Shown here piece by piece: positions 32,665 to 41,643 of a stretch of DNA of 64,000 nucleotides. Under the pieces are notes generated by a model. That model saw nothing but the letters and a program-made list of their open reading frames with translations, ran no database searches and was not told the origin of the DNA. Every line of letters begins with the position of its first letter. The first letter of the stretch is position 1. Position numbers and translations under genes: made by a program. The stretch comes from Candidatus Abyssobacteria bacterium SURF_17 (GTDB lineage Bacteria; Abyssobacteria; SURF-5): the NCBI GenBank assembly GCA_003598055.1, contig QZKI01000085.1:1-64000 (forward strand), in the 5' to 3' direction.

Positions 32665-33020
32665 GGTCACGTTCTTGTCAACTACCTCCTTACGAGACGG
32701 GCCATTGCAAAAAAAAAGACTACCATCTTTCCCTGTGTCAAGTGATACCTTTCTAAAACAGGTCTTCTTTTCGAAAGGAGCAAAGGGGAACATCCAGGTG
32801 AGAGCCTGGAACAATTCGTAAATAGTATATCACAAAGGCCTGCTAAATTCCACCTCCAGAGGCGGGGTCGCCATTTTCTCCCCGCGGAGTTTCGACACTA
32901 TGTCTTGCACCGTTATCTGCGCTTGCTCCGGTTTTTCCCGGGTCGATGCGGCGCAGGGGCATTGACAATGGTCTCTTGCGGCGATACATTGGAGCGGGAC
33001 GAGTTCATGGTAAGGGTTCA

Positions 33021-33905
33021 ATGTCGCGCATCTTGATGATATTTGTTGATGGTTTGGGGGTCGGGGAGAGAGATTCGTCAAAGAATCCGTTTGCTGCCGT
33101 GCCATCACGGATATTCCGTGATTTCTTGGATGAACCGAGAAGCGATGTTGTCGAGGGCGGGCGGGCGATGCGTGCGGATGCTTCACTGGGTGTTGCAGGC
33201 CTCCCTCAGAGCGCGACAGGCCAGACGGCGCTGCTCACAGGGATAAACGCTGCGGCGGCAATTGGGCGGCACGTGAACGGGTTTCCCACCCGGCAGTTGC
33301 GTGACATTCTGCATGAGCACAGCATTTTGAAGACGCTCAAGGAACGGGGCCTGCGAGTTGCTTTCATCAACGTTTTCAACCCCCTCTTCTTCGAGGCTCT
33401 GGAGAAGGGGCTTCCGGTTCGCGCCTCCGTAACAACGGTTGCCAATATGGCGGCTTCGCTCCCCTTTTTCGGGGTCGGGGATTTGATGGAAAGGCGTGCG
33501 GTCTATCAGGATTTCACTAACCGATTGCTCATCGAAAAGGGGTTCGATGTGCCTGTGTTTACGCCGGAGGAAGCGGGCGAGATTCTGGCCCGGTCTGCCG
33601 TCCGATACGATTTCTGCCTGTATGAGTATTTTCAGAGCGACGTGGTCGGACACAGCCAGAATCGGCTCAAGGCGAGCGAGGAGGTCTCGAAACTCGACGC
33701 GTTCATGCTGGCAGTGCTCGCGAACTGCGACTTTGGGGAAACTTCCATCATTCTGACGAGCGACCATGGGAATCTGGAGGACCTTTCCACCCCGAAACAT
33801 ACGCGTAATCCGGTTCCTGTGCTCGTGTGGGGCAAGCTCGCGGCCTGCGGGCCGCAGATGACATCCATCCTCGACGTGGTTCCGCTCATCACGGATTCGC
33901 TGTAA
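33021..33905 (+). CDS. Alkaline-phosphatase-superfamily metalloenzyme (phosphopentomutase/iPGM-like)
   Basis: The 294-residue protein starts MSRILMIFVDGLGVGERD with the metal aspartate in the first strand, then GQTALLTGINAAAAIGRHVNGFP (nucleophile Thr/Ser region), and ends with the metal site LTSDHGNLEDLSTPKHT. This matches the phosphoglycerate mutase/phosphopentomutase-like metalloenzyme clade but is too short for either known enzyme, so the substrate is unknown. ATG 33021 follows TAAGG. It is transcribed alone, with the cytochrome operon divergent upstream and a repeat-rich gap downstream. Confidence 0.82.
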   Translation: MSRILMIFVDGLGVGERDSSKNPFAAVPSRIFRDFLDEPRSDVVEGGRAMRADASLGVAGLPQSATGQTALLTGINAAAAIGRHVNGFPTRQLRDILHEHSILKTLKERGLRVAFINVFNPLFFEALEKGLPVRASVTTVANMAASLPFFGVGDLMERRAVYQDFTNRLLIEKGFDVPVFTPEEAGEILARSAVRYDFCLYEYFQSDVVGHSQNRLKASEEVSKLDAFMLAVLANCDFGETSIILTSDHGNLEDLSTPKHTRNPVPVLVWGKLAACGPQMTSILDVVPLITDSL

Positions 33906-33962
33906 GAAGAGGCGAAATAGGGACAGTGAATGCCCCATGCTGGCAATTGAGTATATCCGCCT

Positions 33963-34035
33963 GTAGGTGAGAATTCATTCGCATAGTTTTTCCGGCCTTT
34001 TTTCGCCACACGTATGCGAATAAATTCGCACCCAC
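33963..34035. repeat. 73-bp GTAGG element
   Basis: Ends gtaggtgagaattcattcgc and gcgaataaattcgcacccac flank a central tccggcctttttt hairpin. Closely related to 39323-39394, including the ggcc-centred middle. Confidence 0.8.
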
Positions 34036-34071
34036 AGGATTGCAGGATGATTTGACAGAGCCTTATTTCTC

Positions 34072-34099
34072 GTAGCGGCGCACGGCCGTGCGCCCCTAC
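34072..34099. repeat. 28-bp GTAGG-class palindrome with gcacggccgtgc core
   Basis: Differs by one base from the copy at 777-804 (gtagcgg instead of gtagggg). Confidence 0.85.
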
Positions 34100-34167
34100 A
34101 AGCTCAACCGCGGGATGGATTCCCTGGCACTTGTCGTTCCCGGAGAGAAACGTTCCCGGGAAGAAAC

Positions 34168-34196
34168 TTGACATTCTTGACGCAGTGCGTTAGAAT
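34168..34196 (+). promoter_or_regulatory. Sigma-70 promoter for the phasin-like gene
   Basis: TTGACA (34168-34173), a 17-base spacer and TAGAAT (34191-34196). Transcription would start near 34203, 67 bases before the ATG at 34270. Confidence 0.75.
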
Positions 34197-34269
34197 TGAA
34201 AGGATAGACCATTTCTCGACAGGATTCTGCGTGGCGCACACCGGAGCGGGGGAGGAGAAGGAGGCAGAG

Positions 34270-34815
34270 ATGAAGGCATCCAATATCCTGAGGAAAGCCT
34301 GTTATGGGGGGATTGGCGCAGTTGAATTCTCTCGCGAGCGCCTTTCCAGCATCCGGAAGGCGGTTAGAGACTCACTTGATGAGTTTGTGAAGCGCGGCGA
34401 ACGCCTGGACAGGACAGAGGACAGCCTTGCGAAGGCCCTTCTTGCAGCTCTCAGCATAAAGTCGAAGATTCCGACAGCGAACGATGTGAACAGCATCATT
34501 CCCGGTTACGATGACCTGACGGTCACCGAGATAATCGACCAGATAAAGCGACTCACGATGAAAGAGCTTGAGACCGTCAGGGAATACGAGTACCACAACT
34601 TCAATCGGATTCGGGTGTTGCGGCAAATTGACAGGGAGCTCGATGAGATCCGTATCATTCCCGACTATGACACACTTTCGGTGGCGGGTGTCCTCGAGAA
34701 GCTTGACGAATTGAACCGTCAGGAACTGGCGGCAGTGAAGGATTACGAGAAGAGCCACCGTAACCGGACGACGGTTCTTAAGGCAATCGAGAATCGGCTG
34801 GCGAAGGCGGCATGA
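34270..34815 (+). CDS. Phasin-like protein with two C-terminal YDxLT repeats
   Basis: The 181-residue protein is predicted to be soluble and helical. Residues about 15-60 resemble a phasin-type coiled region (FSRERLSSIRKAVRDSLDEF). Two copies of a 45-residue repeat follow (IPGYDDLTVTEIIDQIKRL...VREYEYHNFNRIRVLRQID and IPDYDTLSVAGVLEKLDEL...VKDYEKSHRNRTTVLKAIE). The repeat occurs in other bacterial proteins of unknown role. ATG 34270 has a strong GGAGG. It has its own promoter and converges with the next gene, overlapping it by 38 bases. No function can be assigned. Confidence 0.8.
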   Translation: MKASNILRKACYGGIGAVEFSRERLSSIRKAVRDSLDEFVKRGERLDRTEDSLAKALLAALSIKSKIPTANDVNSIIPGYDDLTVTEIIDQIKRLTMKELETVREYEYHNFNRIRVLRQIDRELDEIRIIPDYDTLSVAGVLEKLDELNRQELAAVKDYEKSHRNRTTVLKAIENRLAKAA

Positions 34816-35332
34816 GGCGTTCGAGTTCGTCCTTCATGAGCACGCGATAGGCCGGGCGATTCATCCTCCTGTAGGCAGACGAATGGTGGAGCGGTGCAAA
34901 CCCGTTCGCCTGAAGGAATTGCGTCAACCGACTGAAGTCCTCCGCGTTGAACCTCTTTTCAAGGCTCTCAAGAGAATTTCCTATTTCACTCCACAGGCGA
35001 CACAATGTATTCTGGCTGCGGCTGAATTGTCTGGCCGAGTTGCGCACCGCCTCTTCAACTATCTGGTGCGTGATTCCCTGTCTTCGCGCGGTCCGGAGGT
35101 TGACTCGGCACGCATTGTCGCTGGGGGAAATCGGTTCCAGAAGCGGCTCTGCGAAGGTGACGCCGGGAGTTTGCATTTCCCTGAGGATATCATGAGTCAT
35201 TGGCGCATGGAACAAGTGCTCCGGGCCGAAGACTGACTGGTAGGCCAGTTTGTAGATGTCAATGAGCTCCATGCCGCCGTGAAGGCGGAGGTGGTAGTTT
35301 ACGAGGTTTGCGAGGCTTGCACGTTGGTTCAT
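34778..35332 (-). CDS. Conserved hypothetical protein
   Basis: The 184-residue soluble protein has recognisable conserved-family texture (IYKLAYQSVFGPEHLFHAP, PISPSDNACRVNLR, LCRLWSEIGNSLESLEKRF, FAPLHHSSAYRRMNRPAYRV) but no domain I can name. It has no signal peptide or membrane segment. It converges with the phasin-like gene and overlaps its last 38 bases, so the two transcripts could pair. Its reading frame is intact and has the base bias of a real gene. Confidence 0.72.
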   Translation of the reverse strand: MNQRASLANLVNYHLRLHGGMELIDIYKLAYQSVFGPEHLFHAPMTHDILREMQTPGVTFAEPLLEPISPSDNACRVNLRTARRQGITHQIVEEAVRNSARQFSRSQNTLCRLWSEIGNSLESLEKRFNAEDFSRLTQFLQANGFAPLHHSSAYRRMNRPAYRVLMKDELERLMPPSPADSRLP

Positions 35333-35451
35333 CGGAGCACGTACGAATTCCCTTGTCGAGAGATAGAAATGTTAGGGGAAGTTTGTCGAGGAGCCAGCTT
35401 CGAGTTAGTTTACCACATACTTCCTTAATGAAGCCAGTCGTCGGAACGACT

Positions 35452-35480
35452 TTGACAATTCCAGGAGGATTTGCTATATT
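35452..35480 (+). promoter_or_regulatory. Sigma-70 promoter for the B12-binding subunit
   Basis: TTGACA (35452-35457), a 17-base spacer and TATATT (35475-35480). The predicted start of transcription, near 35487, lies 48-60 bases before the gene. Confidence 0.78.
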
Positions 35481-35546
35481 CTCGGTTGTTCTTACCGTGT
35501 TTGAGACTCCCGCCCTCGATTCAGTGGTTGCGTTTTGGATGGTTCT

Positions 35547-35945
35547 GTGAAGCAAGAAAAGAAAATACGAGTGCTTGTGGCCAAGCCGGGGCTTGATGGT
35601 CATGACCGGGGCGCAAAAGTTGTGGCTGCGGCCTTGAGGGATGCCGGAATGGAGGTAATCTATTCCGGCTTGCATCAAACGCCGGAGATGGTTGTGGAGA
35701 CCGCCGTTCAAGAGGACGTGGACGCGATTGGCCTGTCGATTCTTTCGGGCGCGCACATGACGCTGTTCAAGAAAGTGAAGGAGCTGCTTGACGCCCGCGG
35801 AGCGCAGCATATCGTTCTTACCGGTGGCGGTATCATACCCGAGGAAGATAAAGACGAACTGCTCAAGATCGGGATTTCCGCACTATTTGGCCCCGGGACG
35901 ACCACGAAGGAAATCGTTGACTTTATCAAGCGTGCGTGCGGCTAG
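35547..35945 (+). CDS. Methylmalonyl-CoA mutase small subunit (B12-binding domain)
   Basis: This 132-residue stand-alone cobalamin-binding subunit supports the carbon-skeleton rearrangement between methylmalonyl-CoA (or a related acyl-CoA) and succinyl-CoA. It has the DxHxxG B12 motif (GLDGHDRGAK), SGLHQTPE, LSILSGAH and VLTGGGIIPEED. The start is uncertain: GTG at 35547 or TTG at 35535, four codons earlier. The large catalytic subunit and the meaB chaperone are not in this window. Stand-alone small subunits are known from anaerobes. Confidence 0.92.
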   Translation: MKQEKKIRVLVAKPGLDGHDRGAKVVAAALRDAGMEVIYSGLHQTPEMVVETAVQEDVDAIGLSILSGAHMTLFKKVKELLDARGAQHIVLTGGGIIPEEDKDELLKIGISALFGPGTTTKEIVDFIKRACG

Positions 35946-36175
35946 CGCTTGTTGTTGACCTGCCGCATGTCCGTCGGCCTTTCTTTCGGGGCAGCGGACA
36001 TATCTCGCAGCCGACCGGGCGTGCGACATAAATGGCGCTTCTATCCGGGTACATAATACCCGTATCCTTCTGTCTGTCATGCAGTGGTCAGGAAAGTGGT
36101 GATCCTTATTGTTTTCCACGAAACAAATATTATGTCCCCAGAATCGAGAGTCGCGGGTCTTGCGCTGTTCGGATT

Positions 36176-36202
36176 GTAGGGTCGTTCGCGAACGACCCCT
36201 GC
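36176..36202. repeat. GTAGG-class palindrome with tcgttcgcgaacga core
   Basis: Ends gtaggg and cccctgc. The same core occurs at 44321-44348, and the flanks of the two copies also match in inverted orientation (gcgcccgc...accttttctgtcgc), so the mobile unit is longer than the palindrome. Confidence 0.8.
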
Positions 36203-36267
36203 AATGTTGGCACAAGATGCGCCCGCTCGGAGTACCTTTTCTGTCGCAGGCTTCAAGCGGCCCGAAG

Positions 36268-36296
36268 TTGCCATCCAACGGTTTTTCTGGTATATT
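36268..36296 (+). promoter_or_regulatory. rpsB operon promoter
   Basis: TTGCCA (36268-36273), a 17-base spacer and TATATT (36291-36296). It would drive rpsB-tsf-pyrH-frr with a leader of about 125 bases. Confidence 0.7.
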
Positions 36297-36429
36297 AAAT
36301 GGCTGCATCAGAGAACACTGGCCCTGCTGTCCTTGTGGATGGGCGAACGGACGGGTTGGTGTCACGCCGTAGGCGTGATTGCCCGCCGTGCAGGAGCCGA
36401 GGACAAACCAACGTTTTGGAGGAAAGGTT

Positions 36430-37236
36430 ATGGCAATTGTGACAATGAAGCAGATGCTTGAGGCCGGAGTGCATTTTGGGCATCAGGCGCGGCGATGGAA
36501 CCCGAAGATGGAGAAATTCATTTTCGGAGAGCGTAATGGTGTGTACATCATCGACTTGCAGAAGACCATGCAGCAGGTTAACGCGGTGTATCACTTTGTC
36601 CGTGAGACCGTCGAGACGGGTCAAGACGTTCTGTTCGTCGGAACCAAACGGCAGGCACAGGAAACGGTACGCGAGCAAGCGGAGCGCTGCGGAATGTATT
36701 ACGTGACCAACCGGTGGCTTGGCGGGACATTGACGAACTTTGAGACCATGAAGAAGAGTATTCGGCGCCTCAAGCGAATCGAGAAGATGGAACAGGAAAA
36801 TGATTACGGGACTCTGACGAAGAAGGAAATCGGCAAGCTGTTGAAAGAGAAGGCGAAGCTGGATAAGAACCTGTCTGGAATCAAGGATATGGCGGAACTG
36901 CCCGGCGCGATTTTCATAGTCGACACAAAGAAGGAATCGATTGCGGTGGCCGAGGCAAAGAAGCTTGACATTGCTTCAATCGGCGTTGTGGATACCAACT
37001 GTGACCCTGATGAGGTTGCCTATCCGATTCCAGGCAATGACGACGCTATTCGCTCGATACGGCTGTTCACGACGATCATCGCCGATGCCGTGCTCGATGC
37101 CAAGGCGCGTGTGCTCGAGGGGCGTGAGGTGCCGGGGACCGAGTTGGGGGCGCAGAAAAGTGAGGAAGAGTCTGCTCGCCTGCCGCGGGCGATGTCAAGG
37201 CTTTCCGAGGATGACGAAGACGAGGATGTAGTGTGA
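36430..37236 (+). CDS. rpsB: 30S ribosomal protein S2
   Basis: S2 joins late in small-subunit assembly. The 268-residue protein begins [19 protein letters not shown] and has [26 protein letters not shown] and [20 protein letters not shown], all hallmarks. The acidic C-terminal tail ([10 protein letters not shown]) is lineage-specific. ATG 36430 has GGAGGAAAGG upstream. It is the first gene of the rpsB-tsf-pyrH-frr operon, a very common bacterial order. S2 often represses this operon via its leader. Confidence 0.97.
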   Translation: MAIVTMKQMLEAGVHFGHQARRWNPKMEKFIFGERNGVYIIDLQKTMQQVNAVYHFVRETVETGQDVLFVGTKRQAQETVREQAERCGMYYVTNRWLGGTLTNFETMKKSIRRLKRIEKMEQENDYGTLTKKEIGKLLKEKAKLDKNLSGIKDMAELPGAIFIVDTKKESIAVAEAKKLDIASIGVVDTNCDPDEVAYPIPGNDDAIRSIRLFTTIIADAVLDAKARVLEGREVPGTELGAQKSEEESARLPRAMSRLSEDDEDEDVV

Positions 37237-37343
37237 CATAAGAGAGAACCGGGGATGTGTTGTCGTAGCCGCTGGACATGGAGGGCGCGACAACGCTGGA
37301 ATTCTGGACGCCAGAATCAAAAAGAGCGATGGGAGAACTCTCG

Positions 37344-37943
37344 ATGACGATAACTGCGCAAATGGTGAAGGAGCTGCGACAGAAGACGGGCGCCGGAATG
37401 ATGGATTGCAAGAAGGCGCTCGAGGAAAAAAGCGGGAACATGGAGGCCGCAATACAGTACCTGCGTGAGAAGGGCGTAGCCGAGGTGGCGAAACGGGCGG
37501 GCCGCGCCGCTACGGAAGGCTTGATCGGCTCATATGTGCATACGGGCGGCAAGATAGGCGTGCTTGTCGAGGTGAACTGCGAAACCGACTTTGTGGCGCG
37601 GACCGAGGATTTCAAGGAACTGGTGAAGAATCTTGCAATGCAGGTGTGTTCGGAGAATCCTGTTTGCGTGCGTCGTGAGGAGGTTCCGCCGGGACTTCTC
37701 GAGCGCGAGCAGCAGATATATGCAACGCAGGCGAGTCAGAGCGGCAAGCCTGAGAAAGTGATTGAGAGAATCGTCGCCGGCAAGCTGGAGAGCTTCTATG
37801 CGCGCGCATGCTTGCTTGAGCAGGAGTTTATTCGGGACCGCAACATTACCGTGCAGGATTATGTGAACTCGAAGGCAGCGAAGCTGGGCGAAAACATCGT
37901 CGTGCGGAGATTTGTGCGTTTTCAACTCGGAGACGAGGCCTGA
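37344..37943 (+). CDS. tsf: Translation elongation factor Ts
   Basis: EF-Ts recycles EF-Tu-GDP. The 199-residue form is short, like those of Thermus and cyanobacteria, lacking the full second core subdomain. Hallmarks are [30 protein letters not shown] and the C-terminal [18 protein letters not shown] 37344 has GGGAGAA eight bases upstream; an earlier in-frame start adds 22 non-conserved residues. It follows rpsB by 107 bases and precedes pyrH by seven. Confidence 0.96.
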   Translation: MTITAQMVKELRQKTGAGMMDCKKALEEKSGNMEAAIQYLREKGVAEVAKRAGRAATEGLIGSYVHTGGKIGVLVEVNCETDFVARTEDFKELVKNLAMQVCSENPVCVRREEVPPGLLEREQQIYATQASQSGKPEKVIERIVAGKLESFYARACLLEQEFIRDRNITVQDYVNSKAAKLGENIVVRRFVRFQLGDEA

Positions 37944-37950
37944 GGGAATC

Positions 37951-38685
37951 ATGACGAAGGCTGGCAAGAAGCCGGTTTACAAGCGAGTGCTGCTCAAGCT
38001 GAGCGGCGAAGCGATGCAAGGTTCTCAGCAGTACGGAATTGATACCGCCGTCATCGCGAGCGTGTCGAAGCAGATAAAAGCTGTGTTGACTGAATTCCCG
38101 ATGGAAATGGCCATCGTAATTGGAGGGGGGAACATTTTCAGGGGGATTCAGGCGGCTGCGCAAGGGATGGACCGGTCTACCGCCGACTATATGGGGATGC
38201 TCGCCACAGTGTTGAACGGACTTGCGCTCCAGGACGGCCTGGAGAAGGCGGGGATCGTGACGCGTGTGATGTCCGCGATAGAGATGAAGGAGCTTGCCGA
38301 ACCGTACATCCGCCGCAGAGCCATACGGCATCTTGAGAAGGGCCGCATAGTCATCTTCGCCGGAGGCACGGGGAATCCGTATTTTTCGACCGACACCGCC
38401 TCGGCGCTCCGAGCGATCGAGATTGGCGCAGAGGTCATTCTTAAGGGGACGAAGGTGGACGGCGTTTACAACGCTGACCCGGTCTCGAATGCTCGGGCGC
38501 GAAAGTTTTCAAGGCTCACGTATATCGAGGTGTTAAAGCGCGGGCTGAAGGTGATGGACAGTTCCGCGATAACGCTGTGCATGGACAATAATCTTCCGAT
38601 TATTGTGTTCAACTTGAACGAGTACGGGAACATTCGAAGGGTCATCCTGGGGGAGAATGTGGGCACTGTGATAGAGGGGGAGTGA
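37951..38685 (+). CDS. pyrH: UMP kinase
   Basis: PyrH phosphorylates UMP to UDP for pyrimidine nucleotide synthesis. The 244-residue protein has the amino-acid-kinase motifs [45 protein letters not shown], and [14 protein letters not shown] 37951 is preceded by GAGGG. The gene lies in its usual place between tsf and frr. Confidence 0.97.
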   Translation: MTKAGKKPVYKRVLLKLSGEAMQGSQQYGIDTAVIASVSKQIKAVLTEFPMEMAIVIGGGNIFRGIQAAAQGMDRSTADYMGMLATVLNGLALQDGLEKAGIVTRVMSAIEMKELAEPYIRRRAIRHLEKGRIVIFAGGTGNPYFSTDTASALRAIEIGAEVILKGTKVDGVYNADPVSNARARKFSRLTYIEVLKRGLKVMDSSAITLCMDNNLPIIVFNLNEYGNIRRVILGENVGTVIEGE

Positions 38686-38690
38686 GCTGC

Positions 38691-39248
38691 ATGCGCAAGG
38701 AAGTTCTCTCGAGTATCCGGGATCAGATGAATAGGACGCAGGAGCACATTCGGCGCGAGTTTTCCTCGATTCGGACGGGCAGGGCCTCGACTTCGCTGCT
38801 GGACAGCATTGACGTGGAGTACTACGGCTCTTCCGTTTCGTTGAATCAGATAGCGAACGTGTCTGTTCCCGAACCGAGACTGTTGCTCGTCACTCCCTAT
38901 GATAAGGGAGCGCTCGGCAGCATCGAGAAAGCTCTGCTCAAGTCTGACTTGGGTCTCACTCCGAACAACGACGGCCGAGTCGTTCGAATTCCGATTCCTG
39001 AGCTCACGGAGGAGCGCCGGAAGAGTCTTGTGAAGGTTGTGCGGCGACTTGCGGAGGATTCGAGGGTTGCTCTTCGGAATATCCGGCGTGATGCGAATGA
39101 TAGGATAAAGAAGGGCGAGAAAAACGGCGATATATCGGAAGATGAGAGTCACCGTATCATGGATGAGGTTCAGAATGTGACCAACGAGTACATTGAGAAG
39201 GTCGACGAACTGTTGAAGGTGAAGGAAGCGGAAATCATGGAAGTGTGA
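38691..39248 (+). CDS. frr: Ribosome recycling factor
   Basis: RRF splits the post-termination ribosome with EF-G. The 185-residue protein has the two-domain signature: long helices at each end and FSSIRTGRASTSLLDSIDVEYYG, VTPYDKGALGSIEKALLKSDLGLTPNNDG, PELTEERRKSLVK. ATG 38691 with GGGGGAG eight bases before is preferred to a GTG nine bases earlier. It is the last gene of the operon; a hairpin (39250-39280) follows directly. Confidence 0.97.
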   Translation: MRKEVLSSIRDQMNRTQEHIRREFSSIRTGRASTSLLDSIDVEYYGSSVSLNQIANVSVPEPRLLLVTPYDKGALGSIEKALLKSDLGLTPNNDGRVVRIPIPELTEERRKSLVKVVRRLAEDSRVALRNIRRDANDRIKKGEKNGDISEDESHRIMDEVQNVTNEYIEKVDELLKVKEAEIMEV

Positions 39249-39249
39249 C

Positions 39250-39280
39250 CGTGAAAGGTCTTTAATGGCGGCCTTTCACG
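39250..39280 (+). terminator. Hairpin after frr
   Basis: Arms cgtgaaagg and cctttcacg (9 bp) with a 13-base loop, two bases beyond the frr stop codon. No U-run follows, so termination strength is doubtful; it may protect the 3' end. Confidence 0.5.
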
Positions 39281-39322
39281 AGAGTATTCATCAGCGCCCT
39301 TTTGAGATTGTCCCGCAACTCT

Positions 39323-39394
39323 GTAGGTGCGAATTTATTCGCATACGTATGCCGAAAAAAGGCCGGAAAAACATGCGAATGAATTCGCACCTAC
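39323..39394. repeat. 72-bp GTAGG element with matched ends
   Basis: Perfect 21-base outer arms except for one or two changes: gtaggtgcgaatttattcgc at the left and gcgaatgaattcgcacctac at the right. The middle also forms a hairpin (ccgaaaaaaggccgg). This is the best-preserved long form. Confidence 0.85.
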
Positions 39395-39543
39395 AGGGGG
39401 GCATCCCAAATTCTGGATTGTGGGACGGATTCCCTTCCCCTCGTGCCGCCCCCCTTTGAAGTCTCCCGCGCAAACAGCCTGATTCCGCTGCCTTCCTCGT
39501 TGTTCTTCGTATGCAGTCGTCATCACATGAACGGAAAGAGGCA

Positions 39544-40428
39544 ATGGAGAGCGGAATCGACAACGGGTTTCTCGACGCACACGTTCATCTGTATCCCTCA
39601 CGGAGGCTTTCCGGATTGATTCGCTGGATGCACAGCTTCTTTCCGGAACATTCTGTGCCGAAGGACGCCACATTGGACGATGTGCTCTCCGACTTGGGGC
39701 GTCATAAATACCGCAACTTCGTCGCGCTGGTGTTTCCCTTGGAGCCGGAGGAGTCAAGGGAGTTGAACAGGTTCATTGCGGAGTTGGCCGGAAGGGTTCC
39801 CGGACTGATTCCCTTTGGATGCGTGCACAGGGACGACGCCTCACCCGTGGAGGTTGTCGAGAAAGCGATTGTGGAGCAGAGGCTTGCAGGGCTGAAGTTT
39901 CACCCGATGGTGCAGCATTTTGACCCTTATGACCGCAAACTCTTTGACGTGTATGAGTTCATGAACGAGCGACGCAAGCCGATATATATACACACCGGCT
40001 TCGATGAGTGGTATGGATATTTCCTCGCCGATCGCAGCCTGAGATCTCTGCTGAAGACGTATCCGGATATCCCATTTGTTTTCTGCCACATGATTTTCCC
40101 CCGGCTCGATTTCGCGTTCGAGCTTGTCGAGGAGTTCGAGAATTTGTTTCTTGATGCGACGAACGTGTTCGGAACGATTGCGCTCTCTCAGCGGCTCGGC
40201 TCGGGCGTTCCTGATTTGGACCTCGACGAGGCTCGTGAAGGCATGGACCGCTGGTGTGAGCGGATTATGTTCGGGACCGACCACCCGGCAGGCATGGGCT
40301 CGATTGAGCAAATCCTCAGGGATTTTCACGCCTTCGGACTCAGCGATCGGGCCGCGTCCCAGATTCTGCACGGTACGGCCGCGAGGTTTCTTGCGCAACA
40401 CTGTTCCGCATACTACGGCGGAGGCTGA
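39544..40428 (+). CDS. Amidohydrolase-family (TIM-barrel) hydrolase
   Basis: The 294-residue protein has the metal-binding HxH at the N-terminus (FLDAHVHLYPS), a central GLKFHPMVQHFDPYD, a conserved His-Thr-Gly-Phe (YIHTGFDEWYG), CHMIFPR, and the catalytic Asp in MFGTDHPAGMG. This is the amidohydrolase_2 type (decarboxylases and lactonases). No signal peptide is seen. ATG 39544 follows AAGAGG. The substrate is unknown. A metallo-beta-lactamase-fold gene starts 19 bases after its stop, so the two are probably co-expressed. Confidence 0.85.
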   Translation: MESGIDNGFLDAHVHLYPSRRLSGLIRWMHSFFPEHSVPKDATLDDVLSDLGRHKYRNFVALVFPLEPEESRELNRFIAELAGRVPGLIPFGCVHRDDASPVEVVEKAIVEQRLAGLKFHPMVQHFDPYDRKLFDVYEFMNERRKPIYIHTGFDEWYGYFLADRSLRSLLKTYPDIPFVFCHMIFPRLDFAFELVEEFENLFLDATNVFGTIALSQRLGSGVPDLDLDEAREGMDRWCERIMFGTDHPAGMGSIEQILRDFHAFGLSDRAASQILHGTAARFLAQHCSAYYGGG

Positions 40429-40447
40429 GGAAGAGGGGGCGCCGGGG

Positions 40448-41284
40448 ATGAGGTCGGCCCGCCAGCGCGACAGGCACGCAGAGAAGGTGAAACCGGGACG
40501 GGAAAACGAAATCTGCCGGGTTACGTTTCTCGGTCACTCTTCCGTCCTCATACGGATGGACGGCAAGAGCATTCTTGCCGACCCGAATCTGAGCCGCCGT
40601 ATATTCTTCTTCATTCGGCGCCGGACTCCGGCGCCGCCAGCTTCCGCCCTGAAGGCGGTGGACCTCATACTGATCTCTCACGGGCACTACGACCATCTTG
40701 ATCTGCCGACGCTCCGCACGCTGCCGAGTGAGACGCCTGTGATTGTTCCCGAAGGTCTCGAACGCGTCGTGAGATGGGGAGGAATGAAGCAGGTTGTCAC
40801 GCTTCAGCGTTGGGAGGCACATCATTTGGGGAGCGTGATTGTCACGGCGGTGCCTGTGAAGCATTTTCGGGGTCGGCCGCCCTTGTTCCCGCGCACAGGT
40901 TACAATGGGTATGTCATTGAGGGGAAAGCGACGGTCTTTTTTGCGGGAGACTCCGGATTATTCGAGGGGATGGCGGAAATCGGCAGGAAATGGGACATAG
41001 ATATTGCGCTTTTGCCGATTGGCGCATACGAGCCGCGGTCGTTCCGCAGGCATCACATGTCGCCGGAGGACGCGCTCGAGGCCGGGCGGATGCTGCGGGC
41101 GAAGGTTATAGTCCCGATTCACTGGGGGACTTTCAAGCTGTCGCTCGAGCCGTTCGATGAGCCTGCGCGACGACTTAAGGAAGCCGCGAGCAGAGCGGGT
41201 CTCTCGTCGATGGTGAGGATTCTCCTTCCCAGTGAGTCGCTCGTTGTGCGAGGAGACGCTTCCATTGAGACAATTGGAGACTGA
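40448..41284 (+). CDS. Metallo-beta-lactamase-fold hydrolase (UlaG/NAPE-PLD-like)
   Basis: The 278-residue protein has a short basic N-terminus and then the MBL fold: VTFLGHSSVLIRMDG, metal motif HGHYDHLD, VPVKHFRGRPP, FFAGDSGLFEG and VIVPIHWGTFKL. This is the broad UlaG-like/N-acyl-phosphatidylethanolamine phospholipase D branch (acts on phosphodiesters or lactones). ATG 40448 lies behind GAGGGGG. It is probably transcribed with the amidohydrolase. The exact substrate cannot be assigned. Confidence 0.85.
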   Translation: MRSARQRDRHAEKVKPGRENEICRVTFLGHSSVLIRMDGKSILADPNLSRRIFFFIRRRTPAPPASALKAVDLILISHGHYDHLDLPTLRTLPSETPVIVPEGLERVVRWGGMKQVVTLQRWEAHHLGSVIVTAVPVKHFRGRPPLFPRTGYNGYVIEGKATVFFAGDSGLFEGMAEIGRKWDIDIALLPIGAYEPRSFRRHHMSPEDALEAGRMLRAKVIVPIHWGTFKLSLEPFDEPARRLKEAASRAGLSSMVRILLPSESLVVRGDASIETIGD

Positions 41285-41643
41285 ACCGGGGGGTCAATGA
41301 CCGCGCTTTGGAAATCACGTCAGAAATTCACTCTGTCCAGAATAGCTGGTACCAATGCCTGGGGGTTTTTGCGGATATCTCCTAAGACCAAATCTCTCTG
41401 TGTGGAACTTCGAGAAAGAAACGAATTCAAACAATTCTCAATCCCGGTGAGGCACGGGGGAAGACGGGGAAAGGCGAGTTCTATTGAGGAAATCTTTTTC
41501 TCACCATAATTCTCCCTTTGCGCCCTTCGCGCCTTTGCGGTTAGAAAACCTGTCTTGGAGCCGTGAATCGAAAATCCAAAATAGAGACAGCGGCATGTTG
41601 GGACGAGAGTTTCAAAGAGAACTGATATTCGAGATGTGGCTGG
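41285..41643. other. Intergenic stretch without a supported gene
   Basis: A 70-codon open frame (41297-41509) has no recognisable features and is probably not coding. Near 41517-41545 is a half-copy of the ctttgcg..cgcctttgcgg repeat seen near 10403-10470. Nothing else is visible. Confidence 0.5.

Larger units (their letters stand above)
33906..34269. other. Intergenic region with two palindromic elements and a promoter
   Basis: The region contains a 73-bp GTAGG element (33963-34035), a 28-bp palindrome (34072-34099) and a strong promoter (34168-34196) for the next gene. I see no coding sequence. Confidence 0.6.
35946..36429. other. Intergenic region upstream of rpsB
   Basis: Contains one palindromic element (36176-36202), the rpsB promoter (36268-36296) and a leader of about 125 bases with a cacgcc-gta-ggcgtg hairpin near 36365-36379. 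No other gene is visible. Confidence 0.6.

Noticed and set aside
41297..41509. 70-codon open frame after the MBL-fold gene
   Set aside because: No ribosome site, no recognisable features, and it lies in a region with repeat fragments.
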